Assembly: GCA_002404395.1 (NCBI GenBank)
Contig: DHJP01000112.1
Coordinates: forward strand, 1-24,328
From: Clostridiales bacterium UBA4717
GTDB lineage: Bacteria; Bacillota; Clostridia; Oscillospirales; CAG-272
Direction: 5' to 3'
Length of the DNA stretch: 24,328 nucleotides
Part shown: one piece after another, positions 1 to 7,045 of the stretch
Position numbering within the stretch: position 1 is the stretch's first letter
Layout: each line of letters begins with the position of its first letter
The notes under the pieces: model-generated
The model's database searches: none
The model's input: only the letters and a program-made list of their open reading frames with translations
Told to the model about the DNA's origin: nothing
Program-made: the position numbers and the translations under genes

Positions 1-50
1 ACATCATTGACAAACCTACAACAGCTTTTAAACAGGATGGAGTAAGCTTT

Positions 51-494
51 ATGAACATTGATGTCAGAATAAAAAAAGTGCGCAAAAGCGCGATCATTCC
101 CGAATATAAGACCTCGGGTGCGGCGGCGCTTGATCTTCATTCTGCTTCAGAATTGCCGATATGCGTTCCGCCTCGCGGACGCGCCATGATCCCTACGGGC
201 ATTGCGATCGCACCCGAGGACGGCTCGGTGGTTTCGATCGTTTGCGCACGCAGCGGACTCGCTTCCAGACACGGAATTGCGTTGTCGAACGGGATCGGAG
301 TTATCGACAGCGATTACCGCGGAGAGATTATGGTCTCGGTATGCAATCTGTCCGATGAGGCATACGAGATCAAACCCGGAGAGCGTATTGCCCAACTGAT
401 GTTTATGCCGGTGCTTTCGGCAAGGCTTATCGAGGTTTCGGAGCTTGATGAGACCGCGCGCGGCGACGGCGGATTCGGTTCGACGGGCAAATAA
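51..494 (+). CDS. dut: dUTP diphosphatase (trimeric dUTPase)
   Basis: Hydrolyses dUTP to dUMP and pyrophosphate, keeping uracil out of DNA and feeding dTMP synthesis; cytoplasmic homotrimer. All five trimeric-dUTPase motifs are visible in order: ALDLHSA (residues 26-32), ARSGLASRHG (66-75), NGIGVIDSDYRGE (80-92, with the catalytic Asp86), ERIAQ (111-115), and the C-terminal glycine-rich lid RGDGGFGSTG (137-146). The length of 147 residues is normal for the family. A GGATGGAG ribosome site lies 8 nt before the ATG. The frame stays open to the window edge, but the family normally starts as here. It heads a same-strand run with maf 35 nt downstream, and both proteins police nucleotide quality. 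The protein is complete and nothing is unusual. Confidence 0.96.
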   Translation: MNIDVRIKKVRKSAIIPEYKTSGAAALDLHSASELPICVPPRGRAMIPTGIAIAPEDGSVVSIVCARSGLASRHGIALSNGIGVIDSDYRGEIMVSVCNLSDEAYEIKPGERIAQLMFMPVLSARLIEVSELDETARGDGGFGSTGK

Positions 495-529
495 ACTTTT
501 GATTTTATATGAAAGGCAACGGGCAAAAA

Positions 530-1117
530 ATGAAGGAACTTATACTTGCTTCGTCCTCTCCGAGGCGAAAAGAAATACTCTCGCACATCGGGCTTGATTT
601 CAAGGTCATTATTGCGGACGCGGATGAAGAAAACGATCTGCCGAATGATGTGCGCACGCTGGTAATGACGCTTGCCGAGCGCAAGGCGGCTATCGTTGCC
701 GAAAATCACAAAGACAGTATAGTGATCGGCTCGGATACAGTGGTCAGCTTTGAAGACAAGGTGTTGACCAAGCCGAGATCCGAAGCGGAGGCGCGTGAAA
801 TGCTGAAGCGGCTTTCGGGAAATACTCATTCGGTATTTTCGGGGCTTTGTGTGATAAGCGGCGAAAAAAAGATCTGCCGCTGTGACGAAACGCGCGTATT
901 TATGAAGCCGCTTGACAAGGATGAGATCGACAGATACGTTGCAACCGGCGAGCCGATGGACAAGGCGGGCGCATACGGAGCACAGGATCTCGGCGGCGTA
1001 TTCGTGGAGCGGATAGAGGGCGATCATTATAATGTGGTCGGACTACCGCTTGCAATGCTGTATAATATTCTTAAAGATGAGTTCGATTTTTCACTGCTTG
1101 AGGCGGCAAAACGCTGA
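530..1117 (+). CDS. maf: Maf-family nucleoside triphosphate pyrophosphatase
   Basis: A Maf/HAM1-type house-cleaning enzyme that hydrolyses non-canonical or modified nucleoside triphosphates; Maf has also been linked to septum inhibition in Bacillus. The start begins with the family signature: LASSSPRRKEIL at residues 6-17, SDTVV with the catalytic-type Asp69, KP at 81-82, and the C-terminal GAYGAQDLGG and GDHYNVVGLPL segments. An in-frame ATG at 509 would add seven residues that families usually lack and has no ribosome site, whereas ATG 530 is preceded by GAAAGG, somewhat far away at 13 nt. From 530 the protein has 195 residues, typical for the family. It lies between dut and nth. The exact substrate (dTTP/UTP type or m7GTP type) cannot be decided with certainty here. 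Confidence 0.93.
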   Translation: MKELILASSSPRRKEILSHIGLDFKVIIADADEENDLPNDVRTLVMTLAERKAAIVAENHKDSIVIGSDTVVSFEDKVLTKPRSEAEAREMLKRLSGNTHSVFSGLCVISGEKKICRCDETRVFMKPLDKDEIDRYVATGEPMDKAGAYGAQDLGGVFVERIEGDHYNVVGLPLAMLYNILKDEFDFSLLEAAKR

Positions 1118-1174
1118 GGTGCGGTGAGGCGTGAAACACGGCATCTGTCGGTTTTGCGGCTGTAAATTATCGGT

Positions 1175-1189
1175 GTCGGCTGCGCCGAC
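1175..1189 (+). repeat. Perfect GTCGGC/GCCGAC hairpin before nth
   Basis: A 15-nt inverted repeat with 6-bp arms and a TGC loop lies 12 nt before the nth start codon. The arms match those of the hairpins before rlmH (5092-5104) and alaS (22829-22843), where the loop is TAC. No T-run follows, so it is not an intrinsic terminator. Confidence 0.6.
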
Positions 1190-1201
1190 GGTGGAAATCC
1201 G

Positions 1202-1918
1202 ATGTCTGACAAACGATTGCCCGAAAAACTAAATACTGCGCAAAAACGAAAACGAATAAACGAAGCGGCGCATATACTCGAATCGGTTTATCCCGAAGCG
1301 GAATGTGCGCTAAAGTACGAAGGCGAGCCGTGGAAGCTGCTTGTAATGGGCAGACTCTCGGCACAATGCACCGATAAAAGAGTGAATATTGTCTGCCAAA
1401 CGCTGTTTTCAAAGTATCCGACGCCCTCGGCGCTTGCTTCGGCGCCGCTTGAGGCGATCGAGGAGCTTGTCAGACCCTGCGGACTTTATAAGACCAAAGC
1501 GAGAAATCTCAAGGACTCATGCGTTATGCTTTGCGACGAATATAACGGGGTTTTGCCGAGCGACATGAATGAGCTTTTGCGTTTCCCGGGAGTAGGCAGA
1601 AAGATCGCAAATCTGCTGAGAGGCGATATCTTCGGTCTGCCGGCGATCGTGGCGGATACTCATTGTATGCGTATCTGCGGCAGGCTCGGAATGTATGAGG
1701 AAGGTTTAAGAGATGCTCAAAAGGTTGAGGCGATACTTTCGGAGCTTGTTGAAGCGGAATTACAGACCGATTTTTGCCACAGAATAGTGATGTTCGGCAG
1801 AGACACCTGCACGGCGCGATCGCCTTTCTGCGATAAGTGTCCGCTTTGTGAGCTTTGTGTCAGCACCGAAAAAAAGAAAAATGATCAACTTAATGCAGAG
1901 AGGAGCGCGGAGACATGA
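1202..1918 (+). CDS. nth: Endonuclease III (HhH-GPD DNA glycosylase/AP lyase)
   Basis: Base-excision repair enzyme that removes oxidised pyrimidines and cuts the abasic site by beta-elimination. The helix-hairpin-helix reads FPGVGRK, with the catalytic lysine at residue 134. The catalytic aspartate is D152 in ADTH, where the family usually has VDTH. The C-terminal [4Fe-4S] loop has C203, C210, C213 and C219, exactly the C-x6-C-x2-C-x5-C spacing. The protein has 238 residues, slightly longer than the usual 210-220 because of charged N- and C-terminal tails. The start is ATG 1202 behind a weak GGTGG. Its stop overlaps the cinA start (ATGA, 1915-1918), so the two are translationally coupled; both fit a genome-maintenance role. 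Confidence 0.95.
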   Translation: MSDKRLPEKLNTAQKRKRINEAAHILESVYPEAECALKYEGEPWKLLVMGRLSAQCTDKRVNIVCQTLFSKYPTPSALASAPLEAIEELVRPCGLYKTKARNLKDSCVMLCDEYNGVLPSDMNELLRFPGVGRKIANLLRGDIFGLPAIVADTHCMRICGRLGMYEEGLRDAQKVEAILSELVEAELQTDFCHRIVMFGRDTCTARSPFCDKCPLCELCVSTEKKKNDQLNAERSAET

Positions 1919-3177
1919 AAATTTCAACAGCGGAGATTCTTTGTGTGGGCACCGAATTGCTGATCGGTGATATTGTAAATACCAACGCGGCTTATATTTC
2001 CCGCAAGCTTGCCGAAATGGGAATAAGCCAATATCATCAGGGCGTGGTGGGCGATAATCCGACGAGGCTCAGGGAAGCGGTGTCGGAGTCGCTTTCCAGA
2101 TCGGATTTAGTCATACTCAGCGGCGGACTCGGTCCGACTTACGATGATCTGACCAAGGAAACGGTCGCCGAACTGATGGGAAAAAAACTCATACTTTCGG
2201 AGGAAATACTCGGGTCAATATCGGAGTATTTCAAAAATACCTGCCGCACCATGCATCACAATAATGAAAAGCAGGCATATATACCCGAGGGGGCTGTCGT
2301 TTTCAAAAACGAAAACGGCACCGCGCCCGGAGTTGCAATAGAAGACTCAGAGCGCGGTAAGATCGCGATAATGCTTCCCGGACCGCCGCGCGAGCTTGAG
2401 CCGATGTTTGAAAACAAGGTCATGCCGTATCTGAATAAATTTACCGATACGGTGCTTGTCAGCCGAAATATAAATATTTTCGGTATGGGTGAATCCGAGG
2501 TTGAAACAAAGCTTCACTTACTTATGGAAAATGCCGTGAATCCTACGGTTGCGCCGTATGTCGGTACCGGAGAAGTCAGACTTCGTGTGACTGCGCGCGG
2601 CAAAAACGAGAGCGAATGTCTTGATATGTGTAACGAAATGATTGAAAAGATCAAAGGCACAGAGATCGGAGCGCACATATACGGGATCGACGCCGTCTCG
2701 CTTGAAGCGGCATTGCTTGAGATCCTGAAAGCAAAAAAGCTTACTTTGGCCACAGCCGAAAGCTGTACGGGAGGACTTGTCGGAAAACGCATTACGGATG
2801 TTCCGGGTGCTTCCGCGGTGTATCTCGGCGGTGTGATCGCTTACGATAACCGTGTAAAGGAAGCGGTGCTCGGAGTGCCCGGGGAAGTGATAAAAACTTA
2901 CGGTGCGGTTTCGCCCGAATGTGCGGTCTGTATGGCGCGCGAAGTCAGAAAACTGCTCGGCGCGGATATTGCCGTGAGCACTACGGGCTTTGCGGGACCT
3001 GACGGCGGAGAAGGCGGCAAGCCTGCCGGACTCGTATATGTGGGAATTTCCTCCAAAGACGGGGAAAGCGTAAGAAAGCTTATGCTTGCACCCGGTAGAA
3101 AGGCGCGCGACTATGTCAGGGTGCTTGCGGCAAGCAATGCGCTGTCGGACGCGCGAAAGGCGGCGCTCAAACTATAA
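1915..3177 (+). CDS. cinA: CinA: competence/damage-inducible protein, NMN deamidase type
   Basis: Two-domain protein. Residues 1-170 form a molybdopterin-binding-like (COG1058) domain with CVGTELLIGD near the start, GGLGPTYDDLT at 70-80 and LPGPPRELEPMF at 154-165; in characterised CinA proteins this part is an ADP-ribose pyrophosphatase. Residues about 262-418 form the PncC-like nicotinamide mononucleotide deamidase domain, with AESCTGG at 281-287 and TTGFAGPDGG at 356-365. It therefore likely salvages pyridine nucleotides (NMN to nicotinic acid mononucleotide). The 420-residue length is typical of full-length CinA. In streptococci it is cotranscribed with recA; here no recA follows, and it is coupled to nth by a 4-nt overlap. 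No clear terminator follows; only a weak imperfect hairpin is seen at about 3183-3212. Confidence 0.95.
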   Translation: MKISTAEILCVGTELLIGDIVNTNAAYISRKLAEMGISQYHQGVVGDNPTRLREAVSESLSRSDLVILSGGLGPTYDDLTKETVAELMGKKLILSEEILGSISEYFKNTCRTMHHNNEKQAYIPEGAVVFKNENGTAPGVAIEDSERGKIAIMLPGPPRELEPMFENKVMPYLNKFTDTVLVSRNINIFGMGESEVETKLHLLMENAVNPTVAPYVGTGEVRLRVTARGKNESECLDMCNEMIEKIKGTEIGAHIYGIDAVSLEAALLEILKAKKLTLATAESCTGGLVGKRITDVPGASAVYLGGVIAYDNRVKEAVLGVPGEVIKTYGAVSPECAVCMAREVRKLLGADIAVSTTGFAGPDGGEGGKPAGLVYVGISSKDGESVRKLMLAPGRKARDYVRVLAASNALSDARKAALKL

Positions 3178-3188
3178 AAAGCACCGCG

Positions 3189-3217
3189 TTGCTCATGCAG
3201 TCATGCGGTATTATATA
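3189..3217 (+). promoter_or_regulatory. Weak candidate promoter for the galactokinase-like gene
   Basis: TTGCTC, then a 17-nt spacer, then TATATA lies in the 78-nt gap before the kinase gene. The match to the SigA consensus is poor in the -35 box. A short AT-rich dyad (AAAATAA/TTATTTT, about 3222-3238) follows. This is a suggestion only; transcription could read through from cinA. Confidence 0.3.
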
Positions 3218-3255
3218 AACTAAAATAAATCTTATTTTATTAACGGGAGAAAAAC

Positions 3256-4539
3256 ATGAAAGCAAGCGAACTTAAAAACAGAGTACTTAACAACGGCTTT
3301 GAGGAGATCTTCGGCGTTCTTTACGGCAAGGAAAACCTTGACAAAGCAAATGCACGTTATGCCAACGCGATCGACGAGTTCAGCGGGATATTCGGAAACG
3401 ATCGCGATATCGAGCTTTTCTCGGTAGCGGGCAGAAGCGAAATTTCGGGAAATCATACCGACCATAATCACGGCAAGGTCATTGCCGCTTCGATTGATCT
3501 TGATATTATTGCCGTGGCTTCAAAGCGCGACGATATGCAGATAAATATTAAGAGCGAGGGATTCCCGATCGACGAAGCCGATGTAAGCGACCCCCAACCC
3601 GATGAATCCCTGTTCTTTACGTCAAAAGCCATAATCGGCGGAATGGCGCGCGGCTTCCTCAACGACGGCTATAAGATCGGCGGTTATGACGCATACACTA
3701 CCTCAAACGTGTTTAAAGGAAGCGGACTTTCTTCGAGCGCGGCATTTGAGGATATGGTCGGAAATATTTTGAACTATTTCTATAACGACGGAAAGGTATC
3801 GAACATTGAGATTGCAAAGCTTGCTCAGTATGCGGAAAACGTATTTTTCGGCAAGCCCTGCGGACTTATGGATCAGGTTGCCTGCGCAGTCGGCGGATTC
3901 GTGGCGATCGACTTCAAGGATCCGAAAAATCCGATCGTCGAAAAGCTTGACTTTGACCTTACCGGCGCCGGATATTCGCTTTGCATCGTAAACACCGGAG
4001 GAAACCATGCCGATCTTAATGAGGATTATGCTTCGGTTCCCGCCGAAATGAAGAGCGTGGCGGCTTTCTTCGGCAAAGAGGTCCTGCGCGATGTGGATGA
4101 GAGGGATATACTTTCAAATATTCCGACGCTCAGAGAAAAATTCGGCGATCGTGCGGTAATGAGAGCACTTCATTTTATGGAAGAAAACAAGCGTGTTACA
4201 TATCAGACCGAAGCGCTCAAAAAGGGCGATCTGGCCACGTTCTTCAAGGGCGTGCTGGCTTCGGGAGATTCAAGCTTCAAGTATTTGCAGAATGTTTATA
4301 CCACAAAGAACGTGTCCGAGCAGGGGCTTTCGCTCGCGCTTTGCATTACCGAAAAGGTTCTGGCGGGACGTGATGCGGCTTGGCGTGTTCACGGAGGCGG
4401 ATTCGCAGGAACGATCCAGGCGTTTGGGAAAAATTCCGATGTTCCGCTGTTCAAGGAAGCGCTTGACGGCGCTTTCGGAACAGGGGCTACCACCGTGCTG
4501 AGAGTACGTCCCTACGGTGCGATCAAGATTTCGAAGTGA
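3256..4539 (+). CDS. Galactokinase-family GHMP sugar kinase
   Basis: An ATP-dependent GHMP kinase that probably phosphorylates galactose or a related sugar at C1. The sugar-binding signature is GRSEISGNHTDHNHG (residues 59-73); canonical galactokinases have R-x-x-x-x-GEHTDYN-x-G. The ATP-binding GHMP loop is GSGLSSSAA (155-163), the region holding the catalytic base is GKPCGLMDQ with D206, and the third GHMP motif is HGGGFAGT (379-386). The arginine and aspartate expected in catalysis (R60, D206) are kept, but the galactose-contacting Glu is replaced by Asn66 and the Tyr by His70. The protein has 427 residues, a little longer than GalK. A GGGAG ribosome site precedes ATG 3256. No galT, galE or sugar transporter is nearby, so the substrate is left open; many databases would label this subfamily galactokinase. 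Confidence 0.85.
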   Translation: MKASELKNRVLNNGFEEIFGVLYGKENLDKANARYANAIDEFSGIFGNDRDIELFSVAGRSEISGNHTDHNHGKVIAASIDLDIIAVASKRDDMQINIKSEGFPIDEADVSDPQPDESLFFTSKAIIGGMARGFLNDGYKIGGYDAYTTSNVFKGSGLSSSAAFEDMVGNILNYFYNDGKVSNIEIAKLAQYAENVFFGKPCGLMDQVACAVGGFVAIDFKDPKNPIVEKLDFDLTGAGYSLCIVNTGGNHADLNEDYASVPAEMKSVAAFFGKEVLRDVDERDILSNIPTLREKFGDRAVMRALHFMEENKRVTYQTEALKKGDLATFFKGVLASGDSSFKYLQNVYTTKNVSEQGLSLALCITEKVLAGRDAAWRVHGGGFAGTIQAFGKNSDVPLFKEALDGAFGTGATTVLRVRPYGAIKISK

Positions 4540-4973
4540 AGCAGACTGACGTAAAACGCAAACTCCCCGAAAATCGGAATATCGGCAGATTTATTTTGAT
4601 TATCGCTCTTTGTGTTTTGTTTGCGGCGGTGTATTTCGGAGTGCTGCGCGCCGAGCAGGCGCGCGGTGCTTCCGACAGTGTGATTATGCGCGTGTATGCA
4701 TATGCGGACGCCGCGCTTTTCATTGCCTTTGTGATCATTAACGTCGGTTTTTCGACAAAGCTTCCGACTCGGGATATGTTCGATCCCTCGGTGAGCGATG
4801 CCGAAGCCGAAGCGGTAATATCGCGGCTGAAAAAACGAAAAGCGGCGGCGCGCAATCTGCTCTATCTTATAATACCACTGACCTTTTCACTTTTTGCCGA
4901 TATTATTATTCTGTTTTGGTCGGATTTTTTTGCTTCATTGTTTAAAGGACTTGCCTCGTCCTTCGGAATGTGA
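4536..4973 (+). CDS. Small membrane protein of unknown function
   Basis: I do not recognise this family. The 145-residue protein has three likely transmembrane helices at about residues 17-36, 53-71 and 107-127. A polar, basic loop (about 72-106) contains an Asp/Glu-rich stretch (DPSVSDAEAEAV) followed by a lysine/arginine patch, RLKKRKAAAR, and the N-terminus is basic. It starts at GTG 4536, whose last two bases and next base form the stop codon of the upstream kinase (GTGA, 4536-4539), so translation is probably coupled to it. The coding frame is uninterrupted and its composition resembles the neighbours. The function is unknown; coupling alone does not show that it works with the kinase. 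Confidence 0.75.
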   Translation: MKQTDVKRKLPENRNIGRFILIIALCVLFAAVYFGVLRAEQARGASDSVIMRVYAYADAALFIAFVIINVGFSTKLPTRDMFDPSVSDAEAEAVISRLKKRKAAARNLLYLIIPLTFSLFADIIILFWSDFFASLFKGLASSFGM

Positions 4974-5002
4974 GTCTGAGATTTGACCCTATCGTAAAGG
5001 TC

Positions 5003-5106
5003 AGCGCGAAAGTCGATCTCCGTCAGGTGAAAATTCTGATCTTACGCCGGGCTTTGCAAAGCCGACACGAAAATTCATGTTACTTTTTGAATCGGCTACG
5101 CCGACA
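5003..5106 (+). repeat. Intergenic element, copy A, upstream of rlmH
   Basis: This roughly 104-nt stretch resembles 22720-22844 before alaS in order and content. Both begin with AGCGCGAAA, have a TCTC about 10 nt later, contain a GTGAA..TT.CTG..CGCCG block, and end with a GTT(T)ACTTTTT(T)GA tract plus a hairpin with CGGCTACGCCGA. Copy A also has a perfect 14-nt palindrome, GGCTTTGCAAAGCC (5050-5063); the terminal hairpin lies at 5092-5104. A further TGACC/GGTCA dyad lies at 4984-5003, just upstream. The alignment was made by eye and includes gaps. Confidence 0.5.
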
Positions 5107-5121
5107 GACATAGGAATTATT

Positions 5122-5604
5122 TTGCTGAATGTTCGCATAATTTTTGTCGGTGCGCCCAAGGAAAGCTATTTTTCCGAGGCGGTCGCCGAATATGAAAAAA
5201 GGCTCAAAGCGTACTGCCGTATAGAAAATGTGATGGTAAAGGACGAAAAGCTTTCCGAAAAGCCCTCCGATTCCGAGGTGTCCGCGGCGCTTGATAAAGA
5301 AGGCGAGCGGGTGCTTGCCGCACTTGTGCCGCGTTCCTATAAGATCGCGCTTTGCGTAGAGGGCAAAGAGCTGTCAAGCGAGAAGTTTGCGGAGCTGATC
5401 GAGTCTGCCGCAACGAGCGGCGACGGTACGATCTGCTTTATTATCGGCGGTTCGTTCGGGCTTTCGGACAAGGTAAAAAAACGGGCGGATTTCAGACTGT
5501 CCGTATCTCCTATGACTTTTCCGCATCGCATGATGAGAATGATATTGCTTGAACAGGTATACCGTGCGTTCAATATCATCTCCGGCGGGAAATACCATAA
5601 ATAA
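5122..5604 (+). CDS. rlmH: RlmH, 23S rRNA pseudouridine-1915 N3-methyltransferase
   Basis: A SPOUT-class methyltransferase that uses SAM to methylate the pseudouridine at position 1915 (E. coli numbering) in helix 69 of 23S rRNA, acting on assembled 70S ribosomes. Visible motifs are the SAM-loop IIGGSFGLS (residues 107-115), MTFPH (131-135), LLEQVYRAFNII (142-153) and the terminal YHK (158-160), all hallmarks of the family. The longest open frame begins at ATG 5077, but those first 15 codons lie inside the repeat element. TTG 5122 has AGGA six bases upstream, and the protein then begins MLNVRIIFVG and has 160 residues, matching the family length of 155-160. The TTG start is therefore preferred. 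Confidence 0.95.
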   Translation: MLNVRIIFVGAPKESYFSEAVAEYEKRLKAYCRIENVMVKDEKLSEKPSDSEVSAALDKEGERVLAALVPRSYKIALCVEGKELSSEKFAELIESAATSGDGTICFIIGGSFGLSDKVKKRADFRLSVSPMTFPHRMMRMILLEQVYRAFNIISGGKYHK

Positions 5605-5625
5605 GCCGCCTGTTGCCTGAGCGGC
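5605..5625 (+). other. Short GCCGC/GCGGC dyad after rlmH
   Basis: A 5-bp inverted repeat with an 11-nt loop lies directly after the rlmH stop and 25 nt before the next start. There is no T-run, so it is a poor terminator. It may be chance or a short RNA hairpin. Confidence 0.25.
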
Positions 5626-5650
5626 ATAACTGAGGAAGTAAATCAAATAT

Positions 5651-7012
5651 ATGAAAAGATATTTCCGCACTTTTATGACCGTTGTGCTTGCCGCGGCTTT
5701 CGTTGCTTCCGCGATCTGGATTTCGCGTTCGGTGCTTGAATATTTTGAGAGCGCTGACAGTACCGAAGAATCGGAGTCGGGAGAATCGTCTGAGGTCGAA
5801 AGTACGGCTGCGGAAGAAGTGTCCGAGCTGTCGCGTTTCCTTGATTCTCTGCCTGCAGCAACGGGAGGAGAGCCGGATACGTCGACTTTTGACGCTTCAA
5901 TTATGTCGCTGTCGCTTGAAAATCTTGAGCCGTTCGGACTCAGCGGTGAGTTTTCGCTTTCCGAAAAAACGGTGACTTTGCCGGTCAGGGTGCCCGATGA
6001 GGTGTTTGAGACCTATTCTACCGAGTTGCGCGAAACTCAATGCGCGCGACCGCAGCTTGAGCTGTATATGGGATATTTTATTGTTGACCGCGGTACGTAC
6101 AGGGAATTGTATTCGTCGGACGGTACGCTGATCGACGGCGCGCTTGAAGCCTTGCCGGCATATCGTCGGACTGCCGACGGTTCACCGCTCTTTTATGACG
6201 GCAGTTCGTATTACACTGTCTCGGACGGCGGACTTTCTGAGAGCGATTATTCGCCCGAGACTGATCGCCGCGCGGTGTATTACGAATATCCTGCGGATTT
6301 TGCCGCTGATGACGGCTTTTCGGTCACCATGGATCCCGAAAGCGGGCTGTGCGCGCTGACCGATGCTGACGGCGAGCGCCTTACCGGGTATGATTATACT
6401 CGGATATTTGCATTTTCTGAGGGGCTGGCGGCGGCGCTCGGCGAAGACGGAAGCCTTTCATATATTGACGCCGACGGTAAAATCGTTATAGAAGGCAGAG
6501 AGACCTTCCGCACCGAATCTGCAAGATATGCCGACAGAGTTTACAGGCTTCCCGACACTCTCGGACGCGAGTCAAAAGGCTTTTTGTATTTTGACGGCTC
6601 GGTGGTTCTGGCGAGAGTTCAGACGGTGGATATCGTTTACAAGGAAAATGTTATGAGCGACACGACGGTTGCACTCGGAGTTGACGGCAAGGTGCTCGGA
6701 TATCCGGGCGACTATACTCCGATCTCCGCTTCGGACGGCGCGGTGGTGCTTGAGCGCGACGGTAAATACGGTGTGTACGCAAGTGATGATTCGTGGAGGC
6801 TTGATCCGATATACGATCTGATATCACCCTTTTACGAGGGGCTGGCAGTGGTGGAGAAAAACGGCAGTTTCGGAGTTTGTTCGAACGACGGTGAGCTTGT
6901 GATCCCCCTGCTGTTTGACTATATTTCCGACTGCTCGGCAGGACGGATCGCGGCGTATTCCGCCGAGACCGGTTTTGTGCTTTTTGAGAAATGCCGTCTG
7001 TCTGAAAATTAA
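5651..7012 (+). CDS. Membrane-anchored WG-repeat protein
   Basis: The N-terminus is MKRYFR followed by a hydrophobic segment (residues about 7-25) that works as an uncleaved signal anchor or signal peptide. A Ser/Glu-rich linker (36-62) follows, then a large extracellular part. WG (KWG) repeats are seen at about 251-283 (FSEGLAAALGEDGSLSYIDA), 363-395 (DGKYGVY then LDPIYD) and 396-425 (YEGLAVVEKNGSFGV then VIPLLFDY). This pattern is known from Gram-positive and Leptospira surface proteins and likely folds as a small beta-propeller or repeat sheet. The middle region (about 80-250) has similar Asp-Gly turns but is more degenerate. The function is unknown; a cell-envelope binding or scaffold role is an inference. 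The gene sits between rlmH and thiI on the same strand. GAGGA lies 14 nt before ATG. Confidence 0.82.
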   Translation: MKRYFRTFMTVVLAAAFVASAIWISRSVLEYFESADSTEESESGESSEVESTAAEEVSELSRFLDSLPAATGGEPDTSTFDASIMSLSLENLEPFGLSGEFSLSEKTVTLPVRVPDEVFETYSTELRETQCARPQLELYMGYFIVDRGTYRELYSSDGTLIDGALEALPAYRRTADGSPLFYDGSSYYTVSDGGLSESDYSPETDRRAVYYEYPADFAADDGFSVTMDPESGLCALTDADGERLTGYDYTRIFAFSEGLAAALGEDGSLSYIDADGKIVIEGRETFRTESARYADRVYRLPDTLGRESKGFLYFDGSVVLARVQTVDIVYKENVMSDTTVALGVDGKVLGYPGDYTPISASDGAVVLERDGKYGVYASDDSWRLDPIYDLISPFYEGLAVVEKNGSFGVCSNDGELVIPLLFDYISDCSAGRIAAYSAETGFVLFEKCRLSEN

Positions 7013-7045
7013 CCATCAACAAAATTTTGAAAGAGATAAATCAAT

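Noticed and set aside
1..45. Open frame ending at TAA 43-45 that could be the tail of a gene upstream of dut
   Set aside because: Only 14 codons are visible and two frames are open here, including the dut frame, so no call is possible.
314..1027. 237-residue minus-strand frame opposite dut and maf
   Set aside because: It is antisense to dut and maf, both fully motif-supported, and shows no family features.
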